A stretch of DNA of 64,000 nucleotides from JAVBME01 sp031552765 (lineage in GTDB: Bacteria > Bacillota > Negativicutes > Acidaminococcales > JAISLQ01): the NCBI GenBank assembly GCA_031552765.1, contig JAVBME010000007.1:1-64000 (forward strand), given 5' to 3'. The translations under genes and the position numbers were made by a program. Shown piece after piece: positions 42,985-52,368 of the stretch. Each line of letters opens with the position of its first letter. Positions within the stretch are counted from its first letter, which is position 1. Under the pieces are notes generated by a model. That model searched no databases, was not told the origin of the DNA, and saw only the letters and a list, made by a program, of their open reading frames with translations.

Positions 42985-44427
42985 TTATCCAGATTTTTTC
43001 GCCTGCTGCCAGAACGTTTCCAGTTCAGCCAAGGAAAAATCCTGCCATTTTTTACCGCTGCATGTAACATATTCTTCCACCAGGGCAAAACGCCGGCTAA
43101 ACCTATTGTTGGCGGCAGTAAGCGCAACTTCCGGCTCACAGCCGATATGGCGCGCCAGGTTGGCCAATGCAAACAATATATCCCCCAGTTCATGCTCGAT
43201 TGCCGCTTGGTCACTTTCAACCAGTGCTTCCTTGAGTTCTGCAATTTCTTCATAGATCTTTTCCCATACGCCGGTCGTATCGGGCCAATCAAAGCCTACT
43301 TTGGCCGCTTTGCTTTGCAATTTAAAAGAACGCATGAGCGCAGGCAGGCCTTTAGACACGCCGTCCAGCACAGTTTTTCTTTTGCCATGGTACTCTTCTT
43401 TTTTGATTTCTTCCCAGTTAGCCAGCACTTCGGCGGAACCGCCCACTTTTACCGTGCCAAAGACATGCGGGTGGCGGCGGTGCATTTTTTCCACAATCCC
43501 GTCCACTACCTGCTGCATGGTAAATAGCCCCCGCTCCTCGGCAATGCGGGCATGGAATACTACTTGCAAAAGCAGGTCGCCCAATTCGCCGCACAGCTCT
43601 GGCACGTCATTGTTTTCTATCGCCTCGATCACTTCGTATACTTCTTCCACCAGGTAACGCCTAAGCGTTTTGTGGTCCTGTTCCCTGTCCCAGGGGCAGC
43701 CGTCTGTGGCCCGCAAAGTAGCCATGGTCTCGACTAAGGGAGTTATGTCCATCTCGCCCTCTGCCAGCGGCGGCACATAAAGGGATGTCAGGTGGTCTAT
43801 GTGTTTTTGCCTGTCCAGTTCAAAAAGCGGTATACGCCTTATTTCCTGGTCCGACATACCAAGGTTGCGCAGAAAAACTACTTCGTGTTCGTCAGGATAT
43901 TTCTCCATCAGGTTCAGTTTTAAGTCGGACGCCACCTGCGTGCTGTATACCTGCGTGACAATGAGCGGCAACCAGCAGCCCGGCAGCGGCGCCCCGGACA
44001 GCGCGTCCACTACAGCCAGGCCGACGGACGGGTCGACAGCCAGCTCAGTAAAGACTACATCAAGAAAACTGATGGCCGGCAGAAAAGACATCTCTATACC
44101 GGCGGACGGAGCTTTTTCCCGCAATATCTCCACCGTCCGTTCAGCCACCATGGGACTGCCCGGCACAGCGTAAACTATGTTTTTGCCCTGCGCTTTAGCC
44201 AGGCAGGTATCCGCTATGGCGGCATACACGCTGGCGAAATCTTCTTTGTTATAATATTCGTCACAGGAGGAAAAGCTTATGCCCTCGGCAATAAGTTCAT
44301 CTACGCTGGGGTGTATGGCAGTACGCAGTAGCACTTCGTCGGCCGCGGCAAAGGCGTCAAAGGTTTCTTTGGTTATATGCCCGGCCGCCCCCGGCCCTAA
44401 ACCGGCAATAATTATTTTACCCGTCAT
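42985..44427 (-). CDS. mazG: Tetrapyrrole-methylase/MazG fusion, nucleoside triphosphate pyrophosphohydrolase (YabN-like)
   Basis: Protein of 480 residues. The N-terminal domain (about 1-210) is of the tetrapyrrole methylase fold (IIIAGLGPGAAGHIT, VYAVPGSPMVAERTVE). The C-terminal part (about 225-480) has two MazG modules: CPWDREQDHKTLRRYLVEEVYEV and GELGDLLLQVVFHA, then EEIAELKEAL and ELGDILFALANLARHIG. Such YabN-type proteins remove non-canonical NTPs. Its start overlaps the flippase stop by four bases. Confidence 0.93.
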   Translation of the reverse strand: MTGKIIIAGLGPGAAGHITKETFDAFAAADEVLLRTAIHPSVDELIAEGISFSSCDEYYNKEDFASVYAAIADTCLAKAQGKNIVYAVPGSPMVAERTVEILREKAPSAGIEMSFLPAISFLDVVFTELAVDPSVGLAVVDALSGAPLPGCWLPLIVTQVYSTQVASDLKLNLMEKYPDEHEVVFLRNLGMSDQEIRRIPLFELDRQKHIDHLTSLYVPPLAEGEMDITPLVETMATLRATDGCPWDREQDHKTLRRYLVEEVYEVIEAIENNDVPELCGELGDLLLQVVFHARIAEERGLFTMQQVVDGIVEKMHRRHPHVFGTVKVGGSAEVLANWEEIKKEEYHGKRKTVLDGVSKGLPALMRSFKLQSKAAKVGFDWPDTTGVWEKIYEEIAELKEALVESDQAAIEHELGDILFALANLARHIGCEPEVALTAANNRFSRRFALVEEYVTCSGKKWQDFSLAELETFWQQAKKSG

Positions 44428-46037
44428 TTAGCACCTCCGAACAGGCGTATTTTATCTATGACCGGCGCCAGTTTCGCGCCAAAGACAGGCAGCCGCCTTA
44501 TTTCATCAGCCGTCACGCAGCCAAGCGCAAGAAGCAGGAGGGAATATACCGCCCCGCCGCAAGCTATGGCCGCAAGGGTCGACACGGTATTTCCCGCCAA
44601 AGGCATGACTACGTGCTGTACGCCAAAGGCGCAGGCGGCCATTGTCAGAGCGGCGGCGAATATCCGAGCGGTAGAGGCAAAGGCGAAGACAAAACCGGTA
44701 TATTTATATAAGAAAAAGAGATTTAGCACGGCGGCCAAAGCAAAGTCCACATTGCTCGCCCAGGCCGCGCCGTCTATACCAAACCGCGGGTCGGCGGTCA
44801 GCAGCCAGACCAGCATTATCTTGATGCAGGCGCTGAGCAGCATATTGCACATCGGGATGGAAGCTTTATTTAGTCCTTGCAGTACGGCGGTACTGACCTG
44901 GTGTATGCCAAGGAAAAATATCCCCATAGAGATTATGGCGATACAGGACGCAGCCTCCGGCGCAGCGTACAGCATGCGCGATATCGGCCCGGCCAAGGCA
45001 AACAATCCTAAAAAACAGGGGATGGTTATTATGCCGACAAGGCGCATGGCGGTATTTATCCGCTGCGCCACACCTATCCTGTCTTTGAGGGTAAACGCTT
45101 CCGAAATGGCCGGTACCAGGCTGGCCGCCAGTGAAGTAGTGGGTATCGTAGCCATGAGGACAAGCGGCATGGCCATCCCGGCCAGGTAGCCAAAAAGCGT
45201 CGTCGCCTGCTCTACCGTGTAGCCCGCGGTCTCGAGGCGCACCGGCACCATCAGGGCGTCTATACTAGTCACCAGTGGCACCATGATGTTAGCCAAAGAT
45301 ACCGGCAAAGCCAGCTGGAGCAAGCGTTTCATGATAACACTGACTGGCTGCGGCTCTATTCCCGCATCCTCCAAGCCTTCGGCGGCAAGAGTTTTTTTAT
45401 GTTTATGGTAAAAATAAATCAGCACCAGGATACCCGCCAAGGCGCCCGGCCCCGCGCCGAAACTGGCGCCGGCCGCCGCATATTGCAATCCTTCGGACAG
45501 CAGCAGGTAAGCGAAGACTATCATGGTTACCACACGGACGAATTGTTCGGTTATCTGCGACAGAGCGGTCGGCGACATGGTCTGGTGCCCCTGGAAATAA
45601 CCGCGGTAGCAGGCGAGGATGGTCGCAAAAAATACGGCCGGCGTCAAAGCTATTATGGCATAATAGGCGCGCGGGTCGCGTACAATATGGTGTTCGACCA
45701 ACCAGCCGGCGCCAAAGTAAAGCAATGAGGCGAAAAATACGCCCAGCAAAGACATAACGGCCAAAGACGTGCGGAAGATCCGGCCGGCGCCCCGCCGGTC
45801 GGACAGTGCAAGGCGCTCTGAGACCATGATGGAAATGGCTACAGGTATACCGGATGAGGATATAGCCAGCGCCAAAAGATAGATGGGGTAAGCCATCTGG
45901 TAGAGACCTATGCCCTCGCCGCCCAACAGGCGCGACAGCAGTATGCGGTTTACCGAGCCTATCACTTTTACAAACATCCCAGCCACAGTCAGGATAAAAG
46001 CGCCGCGCAGGAATTGGTCTTTTGACAAATTATTCAC
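44424..46037 (-). CDS. Polysaccharide/lipid flippase of the SpoVB/MurJ-like MOP superfamily
   Basis: Polytopic membrane protein of 537 residues with about 14 hydrophobic segments. LSRLLGGEGIGLYQMAYPIYLL near residue 35 and GYFQGHQTMSPTALSQITEQ near residue 145 are typical of the SpoVB branch, which moves lipid-linked oligosaccharides or lipid II. In Firmicutes this gene often lies between mfd and mazG-yabN, exactly as here, so a role in wall precursor export is likely. The substrate is not proven. Confidence 0.88.
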   Translation of the reverse strand: MNNLSKDQFLRGAFILTVAGMFVKVIGSVNRILLSRLLGGEGIGLYQMAYPIYLLALAISSSGIPVAISIMVSERLALSDRRGAGRIFRTSLAVMSLLGVFFASLLYFGAGWLVEHHIVRDPRAYYAIIALTPAVFFATILACYRGYFQGHQTMSPTALSQITEQFVRVVTMIVFAYLLLSEGLQYAAAGASFGAGPGALAGILVLIYFYHKHKKTLAAEGLEDAGIEPQPVSVIMKRLLQLALPVSLANIMVPLVTSIDALMVPVRLETAGYTVEQATTLFGYLAGMAMPLVLMATIPTTSLAASLVPAISEAFTLKDRIGVAQRINTAMRLVGIITIPCFLGLFALAGPISRMLYAAPEAASCIAIISMGIFFLGIHQVSTAVLQGLNKASIPMCNMLLSACIKIMLVWLLTADPRFGIDGAAWASNVDFALAAVLNLFFLYKYTGFVFAFASTARIFAAALTMAACAFGVQHVVMPLAGNTVSTLAAIACGGAVYSLLLLALGCVTADEIRRLPVFGAKLAPVIDKIRLFGGAK

Positions 46038-46087
46038 ACTCTCTTTAACAAACTCTTTTCACATTATAAGCCCCACCGGGTCAAAAC

Positions 46088-49000
46088 TCAACCGGCCAAT
46101 ACCGCCAACACATCTTCCAGCCAATCGAGTACCGGTGTTTTCTCTTTACGGCGTACTTTTATGTTCACCGGCGGCCCCTGCCGCACTGAAGCCGCGTTTT
46201 TCCCGGCAAAGTCCAGGAGAGCTTCCGGCCTGATGATAGATTGTTCGGCAAAGATCATCTTTACTTCCAGCGCCCTGGCGTTCACCGCTTTTATGCCCAG
46301 CCGCCGGCACATGCCGCGCAGCATAGCCAGCTTGAGCAGCAGCACTACCGCTTGCGGCGGTTCGCCGAAACGGTCGATAAGTTCGTCCAGCATATCGATC
46401 ATGGCAACCTGGTCTTCGATAAAGGGCAAGCGCCTGTATACGTCGAGCTTGTGGCCGGCGTCGTCTATATAGTCGTCAGGCAGGTAAGCGTCGACATCCA
46501 CTTCGATCGTGGTATCAGACAGGCTTTCCTGGCCCGGGCTTTGCTCCGACAGCTCCAGCATGGTTTCTTCCAGGAGGCGGCAGTAAGTTTCAAAACCCAC
46601 GTTTAAAATATGCCCGTGCTGCTGCGGCCCCAGAATGTTGCCCGCGCCGCGTATCTCGAGGTCGCGCATGGCGATGCGGAAACCCGCTCCGAGGTCGGTA
46701 AAATCCCGAATAGCGGCAAGGCGTTTTTCCGCGATCTCGGTAAGGACCCTTTGCCGCGGATAAAGAAAATAAGAAAAGGCCAGGCGGGTAGAGCGCCCCA
46801 CTCTGCCGCGCATCTGGTACAACTGAGAGAGGCCGAAATTTTCCGCCCCTTGCACGATGATAGTATTGGCCAAAGGCACGTCAAGGCCGTTTTCAATAAT
46901 AGTCGTACAAACCAAAACGTCATACTGCCCTTCGTAAAATTCCATCATGGCCGCTTCCAAAAGCTCTTCCGGCATCTGCCCGTGCGCGACTTTTACCCGC
47001 GCCTCAGGCACGAGACGCAGGATGTTTTCCGCTACTTTTTCGATGTCCTTGACGCGGTTGTGCACATAGTAGACATAGCCGCCGCGCTTTATTTCACGTA
47101 TTATCGCCTGCTGAACCAGTTGTTCGTCGTATTCGGCCACATATGTTTCTACAGGCAGCCGGTCTTCGGGCGGCGTCTCGATGATACTCATGTCACGCGC
47201 GCTGACAAGCCCCATATGCAGGGTGCGCGGGATAGGCGTCGCCGACAGCACCAGGACGTCCACGCCGCTCGACCAGCGCTTTATTTTTTCCTTTTGCCCC
47301 ACGCCGAAGCGCTGCTCCTCATCGATGACCAGCAGACCGATATCTTTAAAGACCACATCGTTTTGCAGCAGGCGGTGGGTGCCTATGAGTACGTCCACTT
47401 GGCCTTTCGCGGTTTTCGCCAGCGTCTTTTTCTGTTCTTTAGCGGTGCGGAAGCGGCTGACCATATCCACATTTATGCCGAAAGCCTGCATGCGTTCACT
47501 GAAAGTAAGAAAATGCTGCTGAGCCAAAACCGTAGTCGGCACCAGCACAGCCGCCTGTTTGCCGTCCATCACCGCCTTGAAGGCAGCGCGGATAGCCACC
47601 TCTGTCTTTCCGTACCCGACGTCGCCGCATAGCAGGCGGTCCATGGGGTAAGTCTGCTCCATGTCGCTTTTTATTTCTTCTATTGCTTTTAGCTGGTCGG
47701 CAGTTTCTTCAAACAAAAAGGCCTCTTCAAACTCTTTCTGCCAGACAGTGTCTTTGCTGAAAGCGTGCCCGGGCAGGAGTTTTCTTTGCGCCTGCAAGCG
47801 TAAAAGCTCTCCGGCCATCTCGGTGATAGCAGCCTTGGCCCGGCCGCGTACACGGCTCCAGTCGGCGCCGCCCATACGCGAAAGGCGCGGCGCATGGCCT
47901 TCCGCCCCGATGTATTTATGTAAAAGCTGTACCTGGTCGACCGGTATGTAAAGCTTGTCGTCGCCGGCATAGATGACCAAAAGATAGTCTCGGTGCATGC
48001 CGCCCACATTGAGGGTCTCGCTGCCCACGTATTTACCTATGCCATGCACCGAATGCACCACATAGTCGCCTATCTTTATATCGGAAAAATACCTTATCTT
48101 ATGTCCCGCATGCTTGGACGGCAGACGTTTTCTTTTTAGCACGCCGAAAATATCGTTTTCGGTCAATAGCAGCCAGTTTTCGCCTTTTATCTGAAAACCG
48201 GCAGCCAGGTCGCCTACAGTTACCAATACTTTGCCGGCCGGACGCGGGCTCTCTTCCGGCCAGAAATAAGCATCCAGCCCATAGCCGGTGAGGTTTTTGG
48301 CCATACCGGCCGCTTTGGCCGGCCCGCCCATGCATATGACCGGCTGTATGCCCTCGGAAAGCCATTTGCGCAAATCTTCGACTAGTAGCTCCATTTGCCG
48401 GTGGTAAGGCGAAAGCATATGGATCTCAAGCCTTTTTTCAGCAAGCCGCGGCAGGATATCTGTGGTTAACGCAGACAATGCCAGCACGCAGTTTTTGGGG
48501 TTTATCTTATCTTCCAACTGTTCCCATATTATAAATTTATCACTGGCCAGGCCGGCATGCAGCACTTCTGCCAGCTTCTCTTTGACCCGTCTTGCTTCGT
48601 CGATAATCAGCAATGAATCACCGGGTAAATAAGAAAACAGGTCTTCCTTTAAGTCACCGGTTTCTATATTTTTCACCGGCAATATATCTATATAAGCCAT
48701 TTCTTTTATAGAACGCTGGCTTTCCACGGAAAATCCGCGTATACTGTCTATCTCGTCATCCAGCCACTCCAGGCGTACAGGTTGAGGCCTGCTAAGCGGA
48801 AAAACATCGACTATACCTCCGCGCACACAAAATTGCCCTGGCGCGTCCACTATATCGAGGCGCTCATAACCATAGCCGGCCAGCTCTTTTATCACCTCGA
48901 GCATGTCGGCCTTTTGCCCGGCGGAAAGTTTTATCCCGGTGGCAAAAAGTTCGCCCGGCGCAGGCAAAAACTGGCCAAAAGCTTCCGCCGTCACAAGTAT

Positions 49001-49339
49001 TATCCCGCTTTGCCCCTCGTGCAAGCGGCGCAATAACAAAAGGCGGCTGGAGGTTATTTCCAAACTACGCCCGTGTGCGTCGATACCGGAAAAATCATCC
49101 GGGTAAAATTCATCTATTTTTACTCCGGGCAAGAGCACGCTAAGGTCGCGCCGGTATTCCCGCAGTTCTTCCCGTCCCGGCAGCACCAGCACAAACGGAC
49201 AGGGGCGCATGGCAAAAAGACCTGCCAACAGGCAGGCTTTCTGCGCGCCGCTAACGCCGCTGAGTTTGACGCCGGTTTTCCCGGCAAAAATCTCTTTTAC
49301 AGCCTGGGCGCCGGTCATAAGCGCCAATATGTTATGCAA
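46088..49339 (-). CDS. mfd: Transcription-repair coupling factor Mfd
   Basis: Removes stalled RNA polymerase and recruits UvrA. 1083 residues, somewhat shorter than the usual 1150-1180. It shows the UvrB-like module (FCVRGGIVDVFP), the CarD-like RNA polymerase interaction domain (GDYVVHSVHGIGKYVG), the SF2 helicase with GDVGYGKTEVA, DEEQRFGV and SATPIPRTLHM, QMRGRVGRS, and a C-terminal TRCF domain. Start is TTG with GGAGGG 7 bases upstream. A pth gene, often upstream, is absent; glpX is there instead. Confidence 0.97.
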   Translation of the reverse strand: MHNILALMTGAQAVKEIFAGKTGVKLSGVSGAQKACLLAGLFAMRPCPFVLVLPGREELREYRRDLSVLLPGVKIDEFYPDDFSGIDAHGRSLEITSSRLLLLRRLHEGQSGIILVTAEAFGQFLPAPGELFATGIKLSAGQKADMLEVIKELAGYGYERLDIVDAPGQFCVRGGIVDVFPLSRPQPVRLEWLDDEIDSIRGFSVESQRSIKEMAYIDILPVKNIETGDLKEDLFSYLPGDSLLIIDEARRVKEKLAEVLHAGLASDKFIIWEQLEDKINPKNCVLALSALTTDILPRLAEKRLEIHMLSPYHRQMELLVEDLRKWLSEGIQPVICMGGPAKAAGMAKNLTGYGLDAYFWPEESPRPAGKVLVTVGDLAAGFQIKGENWLLLTENDIFGVLKRKRLPSKHAGHKIRYFSDIKIGDYVVHSVHGIGKYVGSETLNVGGMHRDYLLVIYAGDDKLYIPVDQVQLLHKYIGAEGHAPRLSRMGGADWSRVRGRAKAAITEMAGELLRLQAQRKLLPGHAFSKDTVWQKEFEEAFLFEETADQLKAIEEIKSDMEQTYPMDRLLCGDVGYGKTEVAIRAAFKAVMDGKQAAVLVPTTVLAQQHFLTFSERMQAFGINVDMVSRFRTAKEQKKTLAKTAKGQVDVLIGTHRLLQNDVVFKDIGLLVIDEEQRFGVGQKEKIKRWSSGVDVLVLSATPIPRTLHMGLVSARDMSIIETPPEDRLPVETYVAEYDEQLVQQAIIREIKRGGYVYYVHNRVKDIEKVAENILRLVPEARVKVAHGQMPEELLEAAMMEFYEGQYDVLVCTTIIENGLDVPLANTIIVQGAENFGLSQLYQMRGRVGRSTRLAFSYFLYPRQRVLTEIAEKRLAAIRDFTDLGAGFRIAMRDLEIRGAGNILGPQQHGHILNVGFETYCRLLEETMLELSEQSPGQESLSDTTIEVDVDAYLPDDYIDDAGHKLDVYRRLPFIEDQVAMIDMLDELIDRFGEPPQAVVLLLKLAMLRGMCRRLGIKAVNARALEVKMIFAEQSIIRPEALLDFAGKNAASVRQGPPVNIKVRRKEKTPVLDWLEDVLAVLAG

Positions 49340-49363
49340 AGACCCGCCCTCCTCGTTCTAAAC

Positions 49364-49407
49364 AATCATAAACGGGCTTTGGCCGTAGCCAAAGCCCGTT
49401 TATGATT
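49364..49407. terminator. Long perfect hairpin between glpX and mfd
   Basis: A flawless 20-bp stem (AATCATAAACGGGCTTTGGC and its complement) with a CGTA loop. The T-run is good on the plus strand (ATATCATATTTTTTT) but weak (GTTT) on the minus strand where the genes lie, so it may be a partial terminator or an RNA-stabilising structure. Confidence 0.7.
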
Positions 49408-49427
49408 ATATCATATTTTTTTGTTTT

Positions 49428-50396
49428 TTATAACTTTATGCTGTGCGGCTTGTTATCAACGCTGTGGATGGCGTCGACAAAACGCACAGTCCCCGAGCTA
49501 AGGCGCATGGAGATAGTATTGGTGCGTATGCCGTCGCCAAAATACTTGACGCCGCGCAGCAGCTCGCCGTCCGTAATAGCGGTCGCGGTGAAAAAAGCTT
49601 CATCGCCACATACCAGGTCATCGATGGTAAATACCTTCTTGACGTCTTTGATGCCCATCTTGGCCGCCCGCTCTACATCGCTGTCGTTTTCCGGCCACAA
49701 ACGCGCCTGCATGTCGCCGCCCAGGCATTTCATAGCGACCGCGGCCAGAACGCCCTCCGGCGCGCCGCCGATACCCATCAGCATGTGCACGCCGCTGCCC
49801 TCGATACCGGCGCTGATGACCGGCGATACGTCTCCGTCGGAGATGAGCTTTATCCGCGCACCGGTTTCGCGCGCTTCATTTATCATTTTCGCGTGCCGTT
49901 CGCGGTCGAGTATTACTACGACCAAATCTTCTATCGGACGTTTCATGGCGTTGGCCACCGAACGCAAATTCTCCCTGACCGAGGCGTTTATATCGATACA
50001 CCCCTTGCCGCGCGGCCCAACGGCTATTTTTTCCATGTACATGTCCGGCGCGTGCAGCAGCATGCCCCGCGGCGCTATCGCCATGACCGCAATAGAGCCG
50101 GGCAGTCCCTTGGCCACAAGATTAGTCCCTTCCACAGGGTCTACCGCTATATCCACTTCCGGCCCGCCGGCGCCCACTTTCTCGCCTACATACAGTTCCG
50201 GCGCTTCATCCATCTCGCCTTCGCCTATTACTACCGTGCCGCTGATACCGACCGAGTCGAAAGCTTTGCGCATCGCGTCGACCGCCGCGCCGTCCGCTCC
50301 GTTCTTGTCCCCCCGCCCCATCAGGCGGGCGCTCGATATGGCCGCAGCTTCCGTCACCCGCACAAACTCCATCGTAAGTTCACGGTTCAAATTCAT
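49428..50396 (-). CDS. glpX: Fructose-1,6-bisphosphatase, class II (GlpX)
   Basis: Gluconeogenic phosphatase of 322 residues. Metal-binding motifs: GRGDKNGAD (27-35), VIGEGEMDEAP, and AVDPVEGTNLVAKGLPGS; ISDGDVSPVISAG and MGIGGAPEGVLAA complete the class II signature. GGGAGG precedes the ATG. It lies 27 bases after the transaldolase gene and is probably co-transcribed with it. Confidence 0.95.
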   Translation of the reverse strand: MNLNRELTMEFVRVTEAAAISSARLMGRGDKNGADGAAVDAMRKAFDSVGISGTVVIGEGEMDEAPELYVGEKVGAGGPEVDIAVDPVEGTNLVAKGLPGSIAVMAIAPRGMLLHAPDMYMEKIAVGPRGKGCIDINASVRENLRSVANAMKRPIEDLVVVILDRERHAKMINEARETGARIKLISDGDVSPVISAGIEGSGVHMLMGIGGAPEGVLAAVAMKCLGGDMQARLWPENDSDVERAAKMGIKDVKKVFTIDDLVCGDEAFFTATAITDGELLRGVKYFGDGIRTNTISMRLSSGTVRFVDAIHSVDNKPHSIKL

Positions 50397-50423
50397 CGTA
50401 TATCCTCCCTTATCTTCTCTGTG

Positions 50424-51068
50424 TCAGCTATTGGCCTTTTCCCAGTCGGCCATGAATTTCGCGAGTCCGCTATCTGTCAAGGGGTGTTTAGTCATATCAA
50501 TAAGTACTTTATAAGGTATGGTCGCTATGTGCGCCCCGGCCAAAGCGGCCTGTGAAGCGTGGAGGGGATGCCTGATGCTGGCCGCGATGACCTCTGTATC
50601 AATACCGTGCACATCGAACATTTCCACTATCTCCTCGACCAAGGCTATGCCGTCGGCGTCTATATCATCGAGGCGCCCGACAAACGGGCTTACATAAGTA
50701 GCCCCGGCCCTGGCTGCGAGCAGTGCCTGGTTGACGCTGAACACCAGGGTGACATTAGTCTTTATGCCAAGTTTAGCCAGTTCTTTAGTGGCCTTGAGAC
50801 CTTCCGCCGTCATCGGGATCTTGACTACTACATTTTTCGCGATAGCGGCAAGCTTTTTCCCTTCAGCCACCATATCGGGCGCTAAAGACGAAATAACCTC
50901 GGCGCTTACCGGCCCAGGATTTATAGCTGTTATTTCTTTTATTACATCTTTCATCTTGCGCTTTTCCTTGGCTACCAAAGAAGGGTTGGTAGTTACGCCG
51001 GCTACCACGCCAAGAGCGGTCGCTTCTTTTATTTCTTCAAGGTTGGCCGTGTCAAGAAATATCTTCAA
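50424..51068 (-). CDS. fsa: Transaldolase-like / fructose-6-phosphate aldolase family protein
   Basis: 214-residue TIM-barrel aldolase of the small transaldolase (TalC/FSA) family. MKIFLDTANLEEIKEA opens the barrel; the Schiff-base Lys is in VVKIPMTAEGLKATKEL; GATYVSPFVGRLDDI carries the phosphate site. Start is TTG with GGAGGAG. Sequence alone does not decide between transaldolase and F6P aldolase; placement before glpX suits sugar-phosphate interconversion. Confidence 0.9.
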   Translation of the reverse strand: MKIFLDTANLEEIKEATALGVVAGVTTNPSLVAKEKRKMKDVIKEITAINPGPVSAEVISSLAPDMVAEGKKLAAIAKNVVVKIPMTAEGLKATKELAKLGIKTNVTLVFSVNQALLAARAGATYVSPFVGRLDDIDADGIALVEEIVEMFDVHGIDTEVIAASIRHPLHASQAALAGAHIATIPYKVLIDMTKHPLTDSGLAKFMADWEKANS

Positions 51069-51080
51069 AGTATCTCCTCC

Positions 51081-51713
51081 TTACCTGGATTGCCTTTTGC
51101 CCCCGTCAGTCAAATCTATATATCTCATATGCCTTACCATTTGGGCGTCTTCTTCGTCCGCCGCGTTGAAATAATGGATGCTGCCGCAGTTGCGGCAATA
51201 AAGCAGCACATGTGTTTCCTCTACCGCCATCCCGATATTGCTGCCGCCGCAAACGCCGCAGCCAATACTGCCCATGCGGGCAAGATCATCGAGGCGGTTT
51301 ATTATTTCCAGCATCACCTGGGGCGTCCTGCTTTCACCGTCAGCCAGCGTTTCTTTGAGATAGTCGGCCATTTCGCTGCTGCGCGATGACAACTCTTCAT
51401 CCACAGCCTCTCGGTCGCCGGCCAAGCCGATCTCGGTCGCCGCGCAAGACAGTGAAAGCCTCACTATACGGCCGCGGGAAAACAAACGACGGGAAATATC
51501 CATGACATGAAGCTCACCGCACAAGTCACATGCTGTATACAGCATGTACCGGCCCTCTCCGGCCGCGTTTAAAATACCTATATAATGGCCGCACTCGCAG
51601 TTTACCGCCCGTGCGCCGCAGTTGCCTACAGAAAAATATGATATTTCCTCGCGGTGCATTTTTCCGCAGCCGGCGCAAAACAAAGCCAGCGTTACAGCCG
51701 CGTTTATAATCAT
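51081..51713 (-). CDS. Zinc-ribbon protein of unknown function
   Basis: About 210 residues with at least two candidate zinc sites: CAGCG with CECGHY in the first 45 residues and CGVCG with CRNCG near residues 150-180; a CDLCG pair lies between. The cysteine spacing suggests structural zinc ribbons rather than an enzyme centre. The middle is acidic and helical. The open frame extends to 51800 but crosses the terminator of the upstream gene, so the true start must lie below 51750; an ATG at 51713 is chosen, with 51749 as alternative. It lies 12 bases before fsa and appears to head the operon with fsa and glpX. Family unknown to me. Confidence 0.65.
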   Translation of the reverse strand: MIINAAVTLALFCAGCGKMHREEISYFSVGNCGARAVNCECGHYIGILNAAGEGRYMLYTACDLCGELHVMDISRRLFSRGRIVRLSLSCAATEIGLAGDREAVDEELSSRSSEMADYLKETLADGESRTPQVMLEIINRLDDLARMGSIGCGVCGGSNIGMAVEETHVLLYCRNCGSIHYFNAADEEDAQMVRHMRYIDLTDGGKRQSR

Positions 51714-51749
51714 AGATATCACCAGCCCTTTGCTTTTAATTTTCGCCAT

Positions 51750-51779
51750 AAAAAGCAAAAATCCTGCCTTACGGCAGGA
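51750..51779 (-). terminator. Terminator after the Yip1-like gene
   Basis: TCCTGCC-GTAA-GGCAGGA followed by TTTTTGCTTTTT on the minus strand, 18 bases after the stop codon. Confidence 0.85.
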
Positions 51780-51796
51780 AGAAAGTCCGTCACTGC

Positions 51797-52366
51797 TCAC
51801 AGCGGCAGGAAGTTGCCAATAAACACCCCTAGATAAAAAATAAATGCCGCAAATGCAAACAAAAATATGAACGTAGGCAAAGAAACCACCACATTTGCCT
51901 GGAAATTGTTAACATTATACACTGCTTTAGCGCCAAACGCCGCCAGGCAACCCATCCAAAAAAACAAGACAAAGACAAGCGCCGCCTGTAGAAATACACT
52001 GCTTTTCAAAACCGCCAACAGCGATAACGGCGACAGCAGGGCAAATGGCAGGTAGGTGAAAGAAAAAGAAGCCAACAGTTTCCTTATATCGCCGGCCGCG
52101 CCAAAAAGGACGCCGGCCAGGCCGTGTACTATGGCCGAATATAAAAACAACGCCACGCAGTTCATGAAAAATTTCAAACTAAACATCAAAAGTAAAACGC
52201 CGCCGCCAGCGTTAGGCAGCATTTTACGCGCCAGCGGCCAATAAAGCAGCAAAAGCAGGAAAAACAAAAAAAACAGGGCTTTTTTCCATTTTATTTCCGC
52301 GGCTTTGGCCATACCGGCGGCCGGTGAGAAAAATACATCGGCTGTTATGCTCAAAAGGCTCCACAT
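51797..52366 (-). CDS. Yip1-domain-like membrane protein
   Basis: Membrane protein of 189 residues with five hydrophobic segments (about 26-47, 55-80, 92-120, 124-145, 160-185) and the FFSPAAGM N-terminal motif common to bacterial Yip1-type proteins. No catalytic motif. It follows sppA with a 2-base gap and ends the argS-pyrG-sppA transcript. Function unknown; the family call is from topology and the first 20 residues. Confidence 0.65.
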   Translation of the reverse strand: MWSLLSITADVFFSPAAGMAKAAEIKWKKALFFLFFLLLLLYWPLARKMLPNAGGGVLLLMFSLKFFMNCVALFLYSAIVHGLAGVLFGAAGDIRKLLASFSFTYLPFALLSPLSLLAVLKSSVFLQAALVFVLFFWMGCLAAFGAKAVYNVNNFQANVVVSLPTFIFLFAFAAFIFYLGVFIGNFLPL

Positions 52367-52368
52367 GA

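Noticed and set aside
49402..50555. Two plus-strand frames of 370 codons opposite glpX
   Set aside because: Both mirror a well-conserved gene and have no start signals.
51714..51800. N-terminal extension of the zinc-ribbon gene
   Set aside because: It would cross the Rho-independent terminator of the gene upstream, so it is unlikely to be translated.
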